A stretch of DNA of 64,000 nt from Pseudoalteromonas neustonica (GCF_001653135.1 NZ_BDDS01000002.1:523809-587808); one strand, 5' to 3'. Positions 9,282-18,586 are shown, counted from the first letter of the stretch. Notes: generated by a model from the sequence alone, not told the origin. Made by a program: numbers and translations.

Positions 9282-9315
9282 TGTCATTAATATCGACTAA
9301 GCTATCGGATAATCA

Positions 9316-10020
9316 GTGGGAAACATAAAAAATATGCTTTTATTTCAAGAAATTCGCAATTATATCCTCACCCTACTCCAGCAAGACGAAATTGCTACGG
9401 GCAGTAAGCTGCCATCAGAGCGGGCTTTACAAGAGCACTTCAACTCTACACGTATCACTGTGCGTGAGGCATTGATCCGATTAGAAGCAGAAGGATTAAT
9501 TTATAGTCAAAAACGAAAAGGCTGGTTTGTCACTCCACATAAACTAAAATGGCATCCCGCAACAAAAGTTAACTTCTACGAACTTGCTAAGCAGCAAGGC
9601 TTCACAGCACAAACACGTTTAGTGAGTGCGAACAAAATTGATAATATTAATTTTACCGATATTTTTAGCGCACAGAGCCTATATCATCTGCAGCGAGTGC
9701 GTAGCTTAGACAATCGTGCAGTTATGTTTGAAGACATTTTTTGTGATGCGCAGCGCTTTGACGGTCTTAATAAGCATTCGTTAAATAGCTCAATTACCGA
9801 GATCATGGCCAAACAGTATGCAACAAATGTAGTAAAAGAACAGAGCATTATTAGCGTAACGGTGCTTCCTGACGATGTCTGCGAGATGCTTGAAAAAAAC
9901 AGTGGTACACCATGCTTAAAAGTAGTGCGTCAGCGTTTTGATGAGCAAGAAAAATTGGTTGATCATAATATTGAATATTGGTTACACAATGCGATTGAAA
10001 TGATTGTCGAAGGCCAATAA
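9316..10020 (+). CDS. GntR/UTRA transcriptional regulator of the phosphonate genes
   Basis: A 234-residue regulator with an N-terminal GntR winged helix (LPSERALQEHFNSTRITVRE, then LEAEGLIYSQKRKGWFV) and a C-terminal UTRA ligand-binding domain (QRVRSLDNRAVMFEDIF, then VRQRFDEQEKLVDHNIEYW). It lies between the phnX operon and the convergent phnW gene. Two near-identical palindromes, before the receptor and before phnW, are the kind of site UTRA regulators bind, so it probably represses both units until a phosphonate ligand is present. The GTG at 9316 has a GGA upstream; an ATG at 9334 six codons in is an alternative start. Ligand identity is inference. Confidence 0.88.
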   Translation: MGNIKNMLLFQEIRNYILTLLQQDEIATGSKLPSERALQEHFNSTRITVREALIRLEAEGLIYSQKRKGWFVTPHKLKWHPATKVNFYELAKQQGFTAQTRLVSANKIDNINFTDIFSAQSLYHLQRVRSLDNRAVMFEDIFCDAQRFDGLNKHSLNSSITEIMAKQYATNVVKEQSIISVTVLPDDVCEMLEKNSGTPCLKVVRQRFDEQEKLVDHNIEYWLHNAIEMIVEGQ

Positions 10021-10041
10021 AGCGATACGTCTAATATCGCT
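10021..10041. terminator. Weak hairpin between convergent gntR and phnW
   Basis: AGCGATA pairs with TATCGCT across a seven-base loop right after the gntR stop. There is no long T run, so it is at best a weak bidirectional terminator. Confidence 0.4.
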
Positions 10042-10054
10042 TGTATAGCTCAAT

Positions 10055-11158
10055 TTATACTGTATCTTGCCAATAAAGATTACTTGCAACGGCGTCAATC
10101 AAACGATGCATATCGGCTGCAAATACATGGCCAATGTTACCAATACGAAAGCAATCCGCATCCGACACTTTACCCGGATAAATCACAAACCCTTGGTTTT
10201 TTAGTGCATCATAAAACGTTTTAAAGTCGTAACCCTGTCCTGTTGGTGATAAAAACGAGGTAATAATCGGTGAATGCACTGACGTATTTAATAAAGGAGA
10301 AAAACCAAGCTTTTTCATTCCCGCGACAAGAATATGCTGGTTTTCCTTGTAACGTTTATAACGCTCTGTGATCCCTCCCTCCTCTTCAAGTTCGACTAAT
10401 GCCTGATAAAAAGCCCGTACAACATGAGTTGGTGAAGTAAAACGCCACTTACCATTGTTTTTCTCCATACAGTGCCACTGCGCATAGAGATCTAAAGAAA
10501 GGGAACGTGAAACACCTTCACTTTGCGCTATAAGATGGTGTTTGCAAATCACAAAACCAAAACCTGGTACACCTTGAATACATTTATTTGCCGAGCTAAT
10601 CATCACATCAACATGCCAATCAGCCAAATCGAAAGGGATCCCGCCAAAACTGCTCATTGCATCTAAAACAAACACCTTGTTATGCTTTTTCGCCAACTGC
10701 CCCACTGCTTCGGCTGGATTTAACATACCCGTGGTTGTTTCGCAGTGAACCATTGCTATATGCGTAATGTCAGAGTCGTTTAGTAAAACAGCTTCAATAT
10801 CAGTTACATTCGGTAGTTGGGTTTCGGTGTAATTGATAATGTGTGTATTAATATTCAAATAGGCAGCAATTTCGCCTATTCGCTCACCATACGCCCCATT
10901 ATTAATAACCAACAATTTATCACTGCTTTTTATTAAGCTACCAAGAGCAGACTCCACACTCGCCGTTCCGCTGCCTTGCATTAGCACACTGGTGTAACCT
11001 GGATGTGCCGTAGCAAGTGCCACCAGCTTAGCTCGAATTGCTTGAACTACACCTTGGTTATATTCATCGTCCCACGTACACCAATCCTTTAGCATCGCTT
11101 TTTTAACTGTCTCTGAAGTACTTAGCGGACCTGGGGTTAATAGTAAATAATCATTCAT
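10055..11158 (-). CDS. phnW: 2-aminoethylphosphonate:pyruvate aminotransferase
   Basis: A 367-residue class V (fold type I) PLP enzyme that transfers the AEP amino group to pyruvate, giving phosphonoacetaldehyde and alanine. Diagnostic segments are [12 protein letters not shown] at the N-terminus, [19 protein letters not shown] (PLP aspartate 166) and [16 protein letters not shown] with the PLP lysine at 192. The length equals that of known PhnW proteins if translation begins at the ATG at 11158, which follows GGAA; a TTG four codons earlier is less likely. A palindromic operator lies 18 bases upstream. The product feeds directly into PhnX encoded on the other strand. Confidence 0.95.
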   Translation of the reverse strand: MNDYLLLTPGPLSTSETVKKAMLKDWCTWDDEYNQGVVQAIRAKLVALATAHPGYTSVLMQGSGTASVESALGSLIKSSDKLLVINNGAYGERIGEIAAYLNINTHIINYTETQLPNVTDIEAVLLNDSDITHIAMVHCETTTGMLNPAEAVGQLAKKHNKVFVLDAMSSFGGIPFDLADWHVDVMISSANKCIQGVPGFGFVICKHHLIAQSEGVSRSLSLDLYAQWHCMEKNNGKWRFTSPTHVVRAFYQALVELEEEGGITERYKRYKENQHILVAGMKKLGFSPLLNTSVHSPIITSFLSPTGQGYDFKTFYDALKNQGFVIYPGKVSDADCFRIGNIGHVFAADMHRLIDAVASNLYWQDTV

Positions 11159-11176
11159 TGTAATTTCCAACTCAAT

Positions 11177-11190
11177 CTGGTCTAGTCCAG
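11177..11190. promoter_or_regulatory. Second copy of the palindromic GntR/UTRA-type operator, before phnW
   Basis: CTGGTCTAGTCCAG differs at one base from the perfect palindrome at 2670-2683. It lies 18 bases upstream of the phnW start, between promoter and ribosome site, where a repressor would block transcription. Confidence 0.75.
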
Positions 11191-11253
11191 ATATTATTGA
11201 AGATTTTATCTTTAAAAAACAGTGAATTTTTTATGACAAATTCCCTTAAAACA

Positions 11254-11276
11254 CAAAAAAGGGCCTTGCGGCCCTT
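11254..11276 (-). terminator. Rho-independent terminator of the STN-TonB receptor
   Basis: On the minus strand AAGGGCC and GGCCCTT pair around a GCAA loop and run into six T residues, 32 bases past the receptor stop. It separates the receptor from phnW on the same strand. Confidence 0.85.
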
Positions 11277-11308
11277 GGAATGTTAAATAACAATAGGAGA
11301 GTTATTTA

Positions 11309-14305
11309 TTAAAAACGGTATTCTGCGCCGATATAATAATAAGCACCATTAAAACCAAATGGAGCCGAACGGCGTGAGTACTCAAATATGCCACGGCTAC
11401 TTATAACTGTGTTACCTTCAGCGTCTACAATTGTGCCAGAACGAGTATTGCCGATAATATTTTTATCTGGGTAAACGTCAAACAAGTTATTTGCCCCAAT
11501 ATTAACCGATAAATTATCTGTAACAAAATAATTCACTTTTACGTCAGTTAAGATTTCCGCCGAATAGGTTTGACGATCCACATCTTCTACCGTGTATTCA
11601 CCAAAACGATTCAGAGATAAATTAACAGTCCAATCATCACGTTTATAAAGTGCACTTAAATTAATGCGATCTTCTGGCTGCCACTCTTCAATAATAGAAA
11701 TTTCTTGACTAGAAAATACACTATCTGCGGGCACAGTTTCTAAACTAGAGCCATCAGGCGTAAATATTGACACTACATCTGTTTTCGTAAAATTAGCGGC
11801 AAGTGTAAAATCAAGCGTGCCACCGAGCCCTTCAGTATTCCATGTAGTTACAAAATCTACACCACGCGTTTCAGTATCTGCGCCATTTAAAAATAACTGA
11901 GCAGCGCCTACCCCTGCGCTAACTAAATCCTCAGTTAACTCCTCTGAAAGCCCTTCTCCTAAGTGGTTACTGATAACTATGCGGTCGTCAATATCAATTG
12001 AATAGTAATCAACCGTTACATTAATGTTGTCAGTCACATTATAAACAATACCAAGACTGCGGTTTTGAGATTTTTCCTCTTTTAGTTTTGGAATACCTAA
12101 ACTTTGCGCAAGGGTTGAATCATTTCTAAACGTACCGACCTGTTTAGCCACTAAATTGCCATTATCCCCTATAAACTGCGTGCTTACGTTATTAAAATAC
12201 AACTGCTGCATAGACGGTGCTCTAAAACCTGAGCTCAACGCACCACGAAGTGAGATATCATCAGTTACTGACCAGTTACCCGCCAATTTAAAATTAACAG
12301 TATCGCCAAAGCCTTTGTAATTATCATAACGAAGTGCGCCGGATAAGATTACATCGTCTATCACATACGCTTCTGCGTCTATATAGAATGAAATTACATC
12401 ACGCGACTCATCAACAGATGACGCTGGAGATGAACCACCAAAACCTTGCGTACCAAAATCTGCGTCCTCACTGCCGACACCATTACTTAACCCCTTGTAA
12501 ATACTTACCCCGTTATTTGTGTCGTAATCCCGATACGCATATTCATCACCTGCCAGTATTCTAAATTCATCGGTACGAATTTCGGCGCCCATTGCAAATG
12601 AGTAGTCATCAAAATCTTGCGTAAAATCAAGATTGATTGTTTGAAGTGATAACTCCATACCATAGGCATAGGCCTCGCGTGGGATAGTCGCTCGTATCTC
12701 AGCAGCACTTAAACCTTGGTCATAACGTAAAAAGTTTGCGTAAGATGCATTAATTGTGTCACTCGTCGTGTAACCAATGCTGTTTTCACCGTAGGTATAA
12801 GATAAATCTAAGCTTGCGTCGTTATCAAACTGTGCTTTGTAACCAAAGTTATACGAAATATCGTCGATAGTCGTATTTATTTTTGGTAAGAAACCTAACG
12901 GTATTGTCGCATCATTGTCTTGTAATACAGGGTTACCATCTTTATTTGCATTATGACGGAAAAACGCAGCCGATTCGTTATCACGCGTTGAGTAAGTAAT
13001 AAAACCATAAAGCTCGCCATCGCCAAGTTCATACCCGGTATTGACAGTCAAACCAAATTGTTGTGAATCAGCATCACCAATTCGAAAGGTATTACGATCC
13101 GCTGTTAACTCGCGTGGATCACCGGCTAAAAATACGCCTTTGCTTAGTCCTTTACAACCATAAAATTGGCAAGAACCATGCAGGCCGGCGCGGTTAGTCG
13201 GGGCGCGGTCTCTGTAATTAAGAGTCACGTTTACATACCCTTCATCACCTAATGCAAACCCTTTATTAAAATCAAGATTGACGGTTTCGCCATCCCCTTC
13301 AGAATATTGACCATAATTAATGGCCGCTTTACCACCATCATCGGCATCTTTTAAAACAATATTAATTACACCCGCGATTGCATCAGAGCCATATTGTGCG
13401 GCCGCACCATCACGTAAGACTTCAATACGTTTAATCGCTGAAGCTGGGATCGCGTTCATATCTGTACCCGCAGTTCCACGCCCCACTGAAGTGTTGATGT
13501 GAATAATACTCGCTTGATGGCGACGCTTACCATTGATCAGGACGAGTGTTTGGTCTGGGCCTAAACCACGCAATGTCGCAGGGCGTAATGCATCGGTACC
13601 ATCACTAATTGACGAGCTTGAAAAGTTAAATGAAGGGGCAATAGACTGTAACATACGGCCAACTTCGGTTTGGCCTGTGTTTTCAAGCGCTTCGGCACTT
13701 AAAATATCAACTGGAACAGGTAAATCTTCAACTGAACGGCCCGCTACACGGCTGCCGACAATGGCTATTTTTTCGATGTTTTCTTTTGCTGTTTCTTCTT
13801 GTGCATTAACGGCTTGGCTGTTAGCTGCCATTAAAAGTGGTAATACAGCTGCACTGACCCCTGAAAGCTTCATCATGTTGTTATCATTCCTGTTGATTTG
13901 TTTGAGTTTTATACTCAGTAAACCATTTTGATCAACAACCGCATCGAGCTCAGTATTTTGCAACATTGTATTTAATGCATCTAACTGAGTGTAATAACCA
14001 AATACTGATTGGGCTTGGTACTGCTTTGCCAGTTCAAATGAAAAAACCACGGTTTGTTCTGTCTGTTTTGCAAAGTCAATCAGTGCTAGATCTGCTCGCT
14101 GCGCTTTTATATCAAATTGCACCATCTGTGACTGGACAGTATTTGCGTGTACATTGAAAATCAATGCTATCGATGCAAATACTGATAGACCACAATGGGT
14201 GTATGTTTGGTTACTGCGCAACTTATACAAACAGTTGAGGAAGAAAAATCCGCTACGTAATTTTATCTTTTTATTGATTATTTTTTTACTTTTTAGTTTT
14301 ACCAT
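11309..14305 (-). CDS. TonB-dependent receptor with STN signalling domain (FecA type)
   Basis: A 998-residue predicted product. Residues 1-55 carry a long N-region and a hydrophobic stretch ending NVHA. About 58-137 form an STN domain (FDIKAQRADLALIDFAKQTE) of the kind that contacts FecR. Residues 144-168 (MMKLSGVSAAVLPLLMA then ANSQAVNAQ) look like a second complete signal peptide. The plug follows (GRSVEDLPVPVDILSAE, ATLRGLGPDQTLVLINGKR, GSDAIAGVINIVLK) and then a beta barrel ending in EYRF. It sits 42 bases after fecR in a fecI-fecR-receptor operon, so ligand binding should signal to the sigma factor. An internal ATG at 13876 preceded by AGGA could start an 855-residue receptor without the STN domain. 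Confidence 0.88.
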   Translation of the reverse strand: MVKLKSKKIINKKIKLRSGFFFLNCLYKLRSNQTYTHCGLSVFASIALIFNVHANTVQSQMVQFDIKAQRADLALIDFAKQTEQTVVFSFELAKQYQAQSVFGYYTQLDALNTMLQNTELDAVVDQNGLLSIKLKQINRNDNNMMKLSGVSAAVLPLLMAANSQAVNAQEETAKENIEKIAIVGSRVAGRSVEDLPVPVDILSAEALENTGQTEVGRMLQSIAPSFNFSSSSISDGTDALRPATLRGLGPDQTLVLINGKRRHQASIIHINTSVGRGTAGTDMNAIPASAIKRIEVLRDGAAAQYGSDAIAGVINIVLKDADDGGKAAINYGQYSEGDGETVNLDFNKGFALGDEGYVNVTLNYRDRAPTNRAGLHGSCQFYGCKGLSKGVFLAGDPRELTADRNTFRIGDADSQQFGLTVNTGYELGDGELYGFITYSTRDNESAAFFRHNANKDGNPVLQDNDATIPLGFLPKINTTIDDISYNFGYKAQFDNDASLDLSYTYGENSIGYTTSDTINASYANFLRYDQGLSAAEIRATIPREAYAYGMELSLQTINLDFTQDFDDYSFAMGAEIRTDEFRILAGDEYAYRDYDTNNGVSIYKGLSNGVGSEDADFGTQGFGGSSPASSVDESRDVISFYIDAEAYVIDDVILSGALRYDNYKGFGDTVNFKLAGNWSVTDDISLRGALSSGFRAPSMQQLYFNNVSTQFIGDNGNLVAKQVGTFRNDSTLAQSLGIPKLKEEKSQNRSLGIVYNVTDNINVTVDYYSIDIDDRIVISNHLGEGLSEELTEDLVSAGVGAAQLFLNGADTETRGVDFVTTWNTEGLGGTLDFTLAANFTKTDVVSIFTPDGSSLETVPADSVFSSQEISIIEEWQPEDRINLSALYKRDDWTVNLSLNRFGEYTVEDVDRQTYSAEILTDVKVNYFVTDNLSVNIGANNLFDVYPDKNIIGNTRSGTIVDAEGNTVISSRGIFEYSRRSAPFGFNGAYYYIGAEYRF

Positions 14306-14347
14306 CGTAACTTACAACACTTTATTTAAACAAGTAAGTAGGCATGC

Positions 14348-15424
14348 TTAGCTGTTATTGCTATGTTTTAGGCTAACAATATGTTCACCTAATCGTTCAT
14401 GATCAATGGCTAAATTTAATTTAAGGCTATCAAGTAAACCAGCAATATCACCTGCTTTAAAAACACCTGCAACTTTAAGTGAAGCTAACGCTGGATCCGT
14501 TAGTTCAAAGCGCGTAGCAGTGTAACGACTTACTTCTTGCAGCGCTTCGCTCAGGGGTTCTCCATTAAAAATTAGCATACCATGTTGCCATGCTAAATCT
14601 CGCTGAACATCATCTTGTGTTAATTGTTTAATCGGCTTAGTGATACTTTCTTTTATTAATGCTTTTTCACCTGAGATCACAATACTGGCATTAATATTTT
14701 TTACTTCAAGTGTGTCGTTACTTGCATCTTGTAATTGCACAAAGTGCTCTGCATTTACTTCAACCGCAGGGTCTGTGATCATCACTTTGCCTTCAGTTAC
14801 AACCAACTCTAAATCAGAAGCTGCATTGCGTTGTACATTAAAGACAGTCCCTAATGCTGTAAACGATTTATCACCCGCCATGACACTAAAAGGTCGTGAT
14901 GCATCTTTTGCCACATTAAAACGCCCTTCACCGCGCGTTAAAATCAATTGTCGGCGATTTTGTGTGTAGGCCACTTCTAATAAACTATTGGTATTGAGCT
15001 GAACAATCGTGCTATCGGGCAACACATACGTTGCTTGCTCACCCACTTTAGTGCGATAAATTTTGCTATATTTAGCCTGCTCTTGTGGAGCGCTAGGCCA
15101 ATGCTCAATGCCGATAAACATAAAACTGGCAACCAACATAGCAGCAAAGATACTCGCAGCCACAGAAAAACTAAAACGCGGTGCACTGTGCTGTGAAGGC
15201 ACTTGTTTATTAGGAAACAGACTACTCAATTCATTCAATACACTCAACTCATCCCACAATTGGGCAAGCTCAAATACAGCGTCTTGGTGTGCTTTACTTT
15301 CCTTTACCCATACTTGGAATGCGGCACGTTCAGTATCCGACAAACCACGATCCATAGCACTTATCCAGCGGCTTGCTTTGGCTTGAATTGCGTCTTTTGA
15401 TGAAAATTGATGAATATTACTCAT
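14348..15424 (-). CDS. FecR-family anti-sigma/transmembrane signal transducer
   Basis: A 358-residue protein. The N-terminal cytoplasmic DUF4880-like region (ASRWISAMDRGLSDTERAAF) should hold the sigma factor. A membrane helix lies at about residues 86-106 (FSVAASIFAAMLVASFMFIG). The periplasmic FecR domain follows (LPDSTIVQLNTNS, ILTRGEGRFNVAKDASRPF, ALGTVFNV), and the C-terminus has an STN-like segment (FNGEPLSEALQEVSRYT). FecR passes the signal from the loaded receptor's STN domain to FecI. The start overlaps the fecI stop by four bases (ATGA), so the two are translationally coupled. Confidence 0.92.
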   Translation of the reverse strand: MSNIHQFSSKDAIQAKASRWISAMDRGLSDTERAAFQVWVKESKAHQDAVFELAQLWDELSVLNELSSLFPNKQVPSQHSAPRFSFSVAASIFAAMLVASFMFIGIEHWPSAPQEQAKYSKIYRTKVGEQATYVLPDSTIVQLNTNSLLEVAYTQNRRQLILTRGEGRFNVAKDASRPFSVMAGDKSFTALGTVFNVQRNAASDLELVVTEGKVMITDPAVEVNAEHFVQLQDASNDTLEVKNINASIVISGEKALIKESITKPIKQLTQDDVQRDLAWQHGMLIFNGEPLSEALQEVSRYTATRFELTDPALASLKVAGVFKAGDIAGLLDSLKLNLAIDHERLGEHIVSLKHSNNS

Positions 15425-15978
15425 TTTCCTACCCTCCTGGTAAGGGTGTCTTTATCGGCGACAGACTCTGAAGGATGTTCTTGCTGCTGCATGTATTGCA
15501 TTGCTTTTAGTAACCCTTTGGCAATGTGCTTTTCAACAGTACTTTCACTTAAATTCATTTGCGCAGCAATTTCTTTTTGGCTCATGCCATAGACTTTTTT
15601 TAATATAAAACATTTACGTACTGGTTGACTTAATTGCTCTGTTGCTCTGCAAAAAAGTAAGAATCGCTCTTTAGATGTAACTTCATCTTCTAGCTGCATC
15701 GATGATAAATTTTGCTGATAATCATCACTGCTATCAAGAGAATCATTATATTGGTTATCCCATTTCGCAATGTGATTAAGCGCCAAATTTTTTGCCGTTT
15801 TTAGCATATAACTGTGAGTATATTTTATATCTTGCTTTAAATCGGCTTCATAACTTTTAACAAAGGTTTCTTGTACGATATCTTCAACATCGTCAGGTAG
15901 TACTATTCGTGATACAAATCGTCGTAGTTGTGCAGACAATTCAATAAATGTAGTCGTTACTTTTGTTCCTCGCGTCAT
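15421..15978 (-). CDS. FecI-type ECF RNA polymerase sigma factor
   Basis: A 185-residue sigma-70 family protein of extracytoplasmic-function type. Region 2 is seen in LPDDVEDIVQETFVKSYEAD and region 4 in KKVYGMSQKEIAAQMNLSES followed by TVEKHIAKGLLKAM. It heads a fecI-fecR-receptor operon, where it would direct transcription of the receptor when released by FecR. The ATG at 15978 follows AAGG. The transported ligand is unknown; iron siderophores are the classic case, but carbohydrate-type systems share this layout. Confidence 0.92.
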   Translation of the reverse strand: MTRGTKVTTTFIELSAQLRRFVSRIVLPDDVEDIVQETFVKSYEADLKQDIKYTHSYMLKTAKNLALNHIAKWDNQYNDSLDSSDDYQQNLSSMQLEDEVTSKERFLLFCRATEQLSQPVRKCFILKKVYGMSQKEIAAQMNLSESTVEKHIAKGLLKAMQYMQQQEHPSESVADKDTLTRRVGK

Positions 15979-16116
15979 CCTTAACTGCCCCTTGTTAATA
16001 TGAATACGCTAAGACTACGAGTTTTAGCGCCAATTACAAGGTTAATTGTTAAATTGTCGTTATTATGGGTGCAAAAAAGTAACAAATTAAATACAATCGC
16101 TTTAATCAGAGCGTTA

Positions 16117-16995
16117 TTATTCAAATATCGACTTCATAAAAGCATAGAAAACTTCTGTTTTTTGCGTTGTTAAACTATTTTGCGGTTTTAAAAACCATAC
16201 AGGTGCATCATCGTCAGCCAAAATACCGGGTAACACCTCTACTAACGCACCACTTTGTAACTCTTCTGCGATAGCTAATTTTGACTTTATGGCAATGCCA
16301 TGTCCAGCAATCGCGGCTTGTGTCATATTGTCAGAATTAGAAATCGTAAACCGTGTTTTGGCATTCAAATTTACAATTTCCTGTTGTTCATTTAGTAACT
16401 TTAATTGACGCTGCCAAGGTAAACAGACCCAATAATGATTGACTAACTTCGAAAAACTAGTAGGCATGCCGTGCTTTTCTACATAGCTTGGTGCTACACA
16501 TAGAATACGCCGATTATTTACTACTTTGCGCGAAAGTAACCCTGAATCATTCAGTTTTCCAACTCGGATAGCAATATCCTGAGCATCATCAACAACATTT
16601 ACGAAGTTATCAGAAATTAAAAAATCTAACTGTAAATCAGGGTAACGTTCTTCAAATTCGCTTAATTTGGGCATTACAAACTTCGAAAAGACCCAAGGAG
16701 GCATAGTCACCCTGAGCAAACCGCTAACAGAAGAACCTCGAGCACCGATACTATGTTCCTCATCGTATAGCGCTTCCAAGATGGTGCCGATACGATGGTA
16801 AAATATCTTCCCTTCTGGGGATAAACGCATACGGCGACTATCTCTAAATATTAAAACCGTCGACAATTCTCGCTCAAGCTTAGCCAACCGATGGCTCACT
16901 GTTGCAGGCGAAAGCCCTTGTGCACTTGCCCCAGCTAACACACCTTTATTTTCCACAATCGCTATAAATGTTTCTAAATCACTAATGCTGTACAT
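16117..16995 (-). CDS. LysR-family transcriptional regulator
   Basis: A 292-residue regulator with N-terminal HTH (GVLAGASAQGLSPATVSHRL) and a LysR effector domain beginning SGLLRVTMPPWVFSKFVMP. The ATG at 16995 is preferred over a TTG two codons upstream. It is divergent from a peroxiredoxin-like gene with 118 bases between them, the classical LysR arrangement, so it probably controls that gene and the dehalogenase-like gene behind it. The effector is unknown. Confidence 0.88.
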   Translation of the reverse strand: MYSISDLETFIAIVENKGVLAGASAQGLSPATVSHRLAKLERELSTVLIFRDSRRMRLSPEGKIFYHRIGTILEALYDEEHSIGARGSSVSGLLRVTMPPWVFSKFVMPKLSEFEERYPDLQLDFLISDNFVNVVDDAQDIAIRVGKLNDSGLLSRKVVNNRRILCVAPSYVEKHGMPTSFSKLVNHYWVCLPWQRQLKLLNEQQEIVNLNAKTRFTISNSDNMTQAAIAGHGIAIKSKLAIAEELQSGALVEVLPGILADDDAPVWFLKPQNSLTTQKTEVFYAFMKSIFE

Positions 16996-17113
16996 AACCA
17001 ACCCTTTTAAAGCGTTTGAATTTTTCGAATTAAGCTTTCGTTTTTACAGTGTTTATTTAATTAAACCAAACACTATACTCGCTTATATTAAATGATAAAC
17101 AGGAAAACTAATC

Positions 17114-17761
17114 ATGACTTTAAAAGCACAAATAGACGACTACAACCTAGCCAAAATTGCTAAAGTGCCTAGCGACATTCTCGCGCTTATGGATGCTACC
17201 ACTGAAGATTTAATTGCACAGCATATTGAATTTAATGCCTTAAAACTAAACCAGTCAATAAATGATTTTACGTTAAATAATCACCTTAATGAACCCGTCA
17301 CTCTATCGACGCTATTAGAGCAAGGCCCCGTCATTATTAATTTTTATCGCGGTGGCTGGTGCCCGTACTGTAATTTAGAACTTAAAGCCCTCAACGAGAT
17401 GCTTCCTGAGTTTAAAGCCGTAAATGCTCAGCTGATTGCGATATCGCCACAGCTCCCTGATGCATCATTATCAACTTTTGAAAAGAATGAATTAGCCTTT
17501 AATGTACTCTCTGATACGAGTAACAAAGTTGCTAGGCAATTAGGTTTAGTGTTTACATTAGATGAGCGATTAAAACCTATTTATGCACAATTTGGTTTAG
17601 ATATCCCTGCTGCCAATGGAGACAATAGCTATCAACTCCCTCTACCTGCCACCTATATCATTAACCAAAAAGGTCATGTGATTTATGCTTTTGTTAATAG
17701 TGATTACACATTACGCGCAGAGCCCTGTGCTATTTTAAATGCACTACAACAGGACTGTTAA
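17114..17761 (+). CDS. Peroxiredoxin-like (AhpC/TSA) protein
   Basis: A 215-residue cytosolic protein with a thioredoxin fold. FYRGGWCPYCNLELKAL carries a CxxC pair (Cys83 and Cys86) in place of the single peroxidatic cysteine of classical peroxiredoxins. A long helical N-terminus (about 50 residues) precedes the fold. The family is assigned to peroxide or disulfide reduction. It is divergent from a LysR regulator and 79 bases ahead of the HAD gene start, consistent with a small stress-type operon. Start is the ATG after an AGGA site. Confidence 0.82.
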   Translation: MTLKAQIDDYNLAKIAKVPSDILALMDATTEDLIAQHIEFNALKLNQSINDFTLNNHLNEPVTLSTLLEQGPVIINFYRGGWCPYCNLELKALNEMLPEFKAVNAQLIAISPQLPDASLSTFEKNELAFNVLSDTSNKVARQLGLVFTLDERLKPIYAQFGLDIPAANGDNSYQLPLPATYIINQKGHVIYAFVNSDYTLRAEPCAILNALQQDC

Positions 17762-17827
17762 TATTATGGTGTTGTTTAAACAACTTAAAACGCTAACATT
17801 AAGCTTACTTGTAGCTTGTCAATTTAT

Positions 17828-17833
17828 AGGAGG
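17828..17833 (+). promoter_or_regulatory. Strong Shine-Dalgarno deciding the HAD gene start
   Basis: AGGAGG stands seven bases before the ATG at 17841. It sits inside a longer open frame that begins upstream, and it argues for the 17841 start. Confidence 0.7.
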
Positions 17834-17840
17834 CGATCTT

Positions 17841-18530
17841 ATGGCAGCTGAAAAGACATTAGCGCAACCAAAAGTAATTATTTTTGATGTAAATGAAACC
17901 CTGCTCGATCTTGAATCTATGCGAACATCTATTGGGGCTGCGTTGGGCGGGCGAGAAGACTTACTACCATTATGGTTTTCAACTATGTTGCATCACTCTT
18001 TGGTAAGTACGGCAATTGGTGACTATCAAGACTTTGGAAAAATTGGTGTGGCATCGCTGCTAATGGTTGCGCAAAATAACGCGATTAAACTCAATGTTGA
18101 GCAAGCAAAAACAGCGATTGTTACACCACTACTGAGTCTTCCGGCTCACTCGGATGTAAAAGCAGCACTGCAAATACTCAAAGATCGTGGTTATAAATTA
18201 GTTAGTTTAACTAATTCATCAAATAACGGGGTTAAAACACAATTTGAAAGTGCCGGTTTAACCGACTTTTTTGCAGCGCGCTACAGCATTGAAGATATTA
18301 AAATCTATAAACCTGACTTGCGTGCTTATCAATGGGCGTTACAAAAATTACAGGTAAAACCTGAAGAAGCACTAATGGTAGCCGCGCACGGATGGGATGT
18401 TGCGGGCGCAAAAGCAGCAGGCTTACAAACGGCATTTATAGCACGCCCTGGTAAAGCACTCTATCCGCTTGCAAAAACACCTGACTACAAGGTGAATGAT
18501 TTAACTGAGTTAGTAGCGTTACTTAAATAA
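17841..18530 (+). CDS. Haloacid dehalogenase type II-like HAD hydrolase
   Basis: A 229-residue product from the ATG at 17841. Motifs are FDVNETLLD with nucleophile Asp16, SLTNSS for motif II, KIYKPDLRAYQWAL for motif III, and AAHGWDVAGAKAAG with the late acidic residue. This set matches 2-haloacid dehalogenase type II enzymes, which replace a halogen by hydroxyl at C2 of short acids. An in-frame ATG at 17766 would add 25 residues including a hydrophobic stretch and an LVAC lipobox-like site, giving a possible exported form. The family length and the AGGAGG site favour 17841. Confidence 0.82.
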   Translation: MAAEKTLAQPKVIIFDVNETLLDLESMRTSIGAALGGREDLLPLWFSTMLHHSLVSTAIGDYQDFGKIGVASLLMVAQNNAIKLNVEQAKTAIVTPLLSLPAHSDVKAALQILKDRGYKLVSLTNSSNNGVKTQFESAGLTDFFAARYSIEDIKIYKPDLRAYQWALQKLQVKPEEALMVAAHGWDVAGAKAAGLQTAFIARPGKALYPLAKTPDYKVNDLTELVALLK

Positions 18531-18586
18531 TAACGTCAGTCTTTAATTAATCCTAGGGCAATCAGTTGATACCCAGCATCAAGTTT

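Noticed and set aside
13533..13931. A 132-codon open frame antisense to the STN receptor
   Set aside because: It mirrors the codon pattern of the receptor gene, has no ribosome site and encodes low-complexity residues; it is a shadow of the real gene. The same holds for the other antisense frames over the receptors, RND pump and secD.
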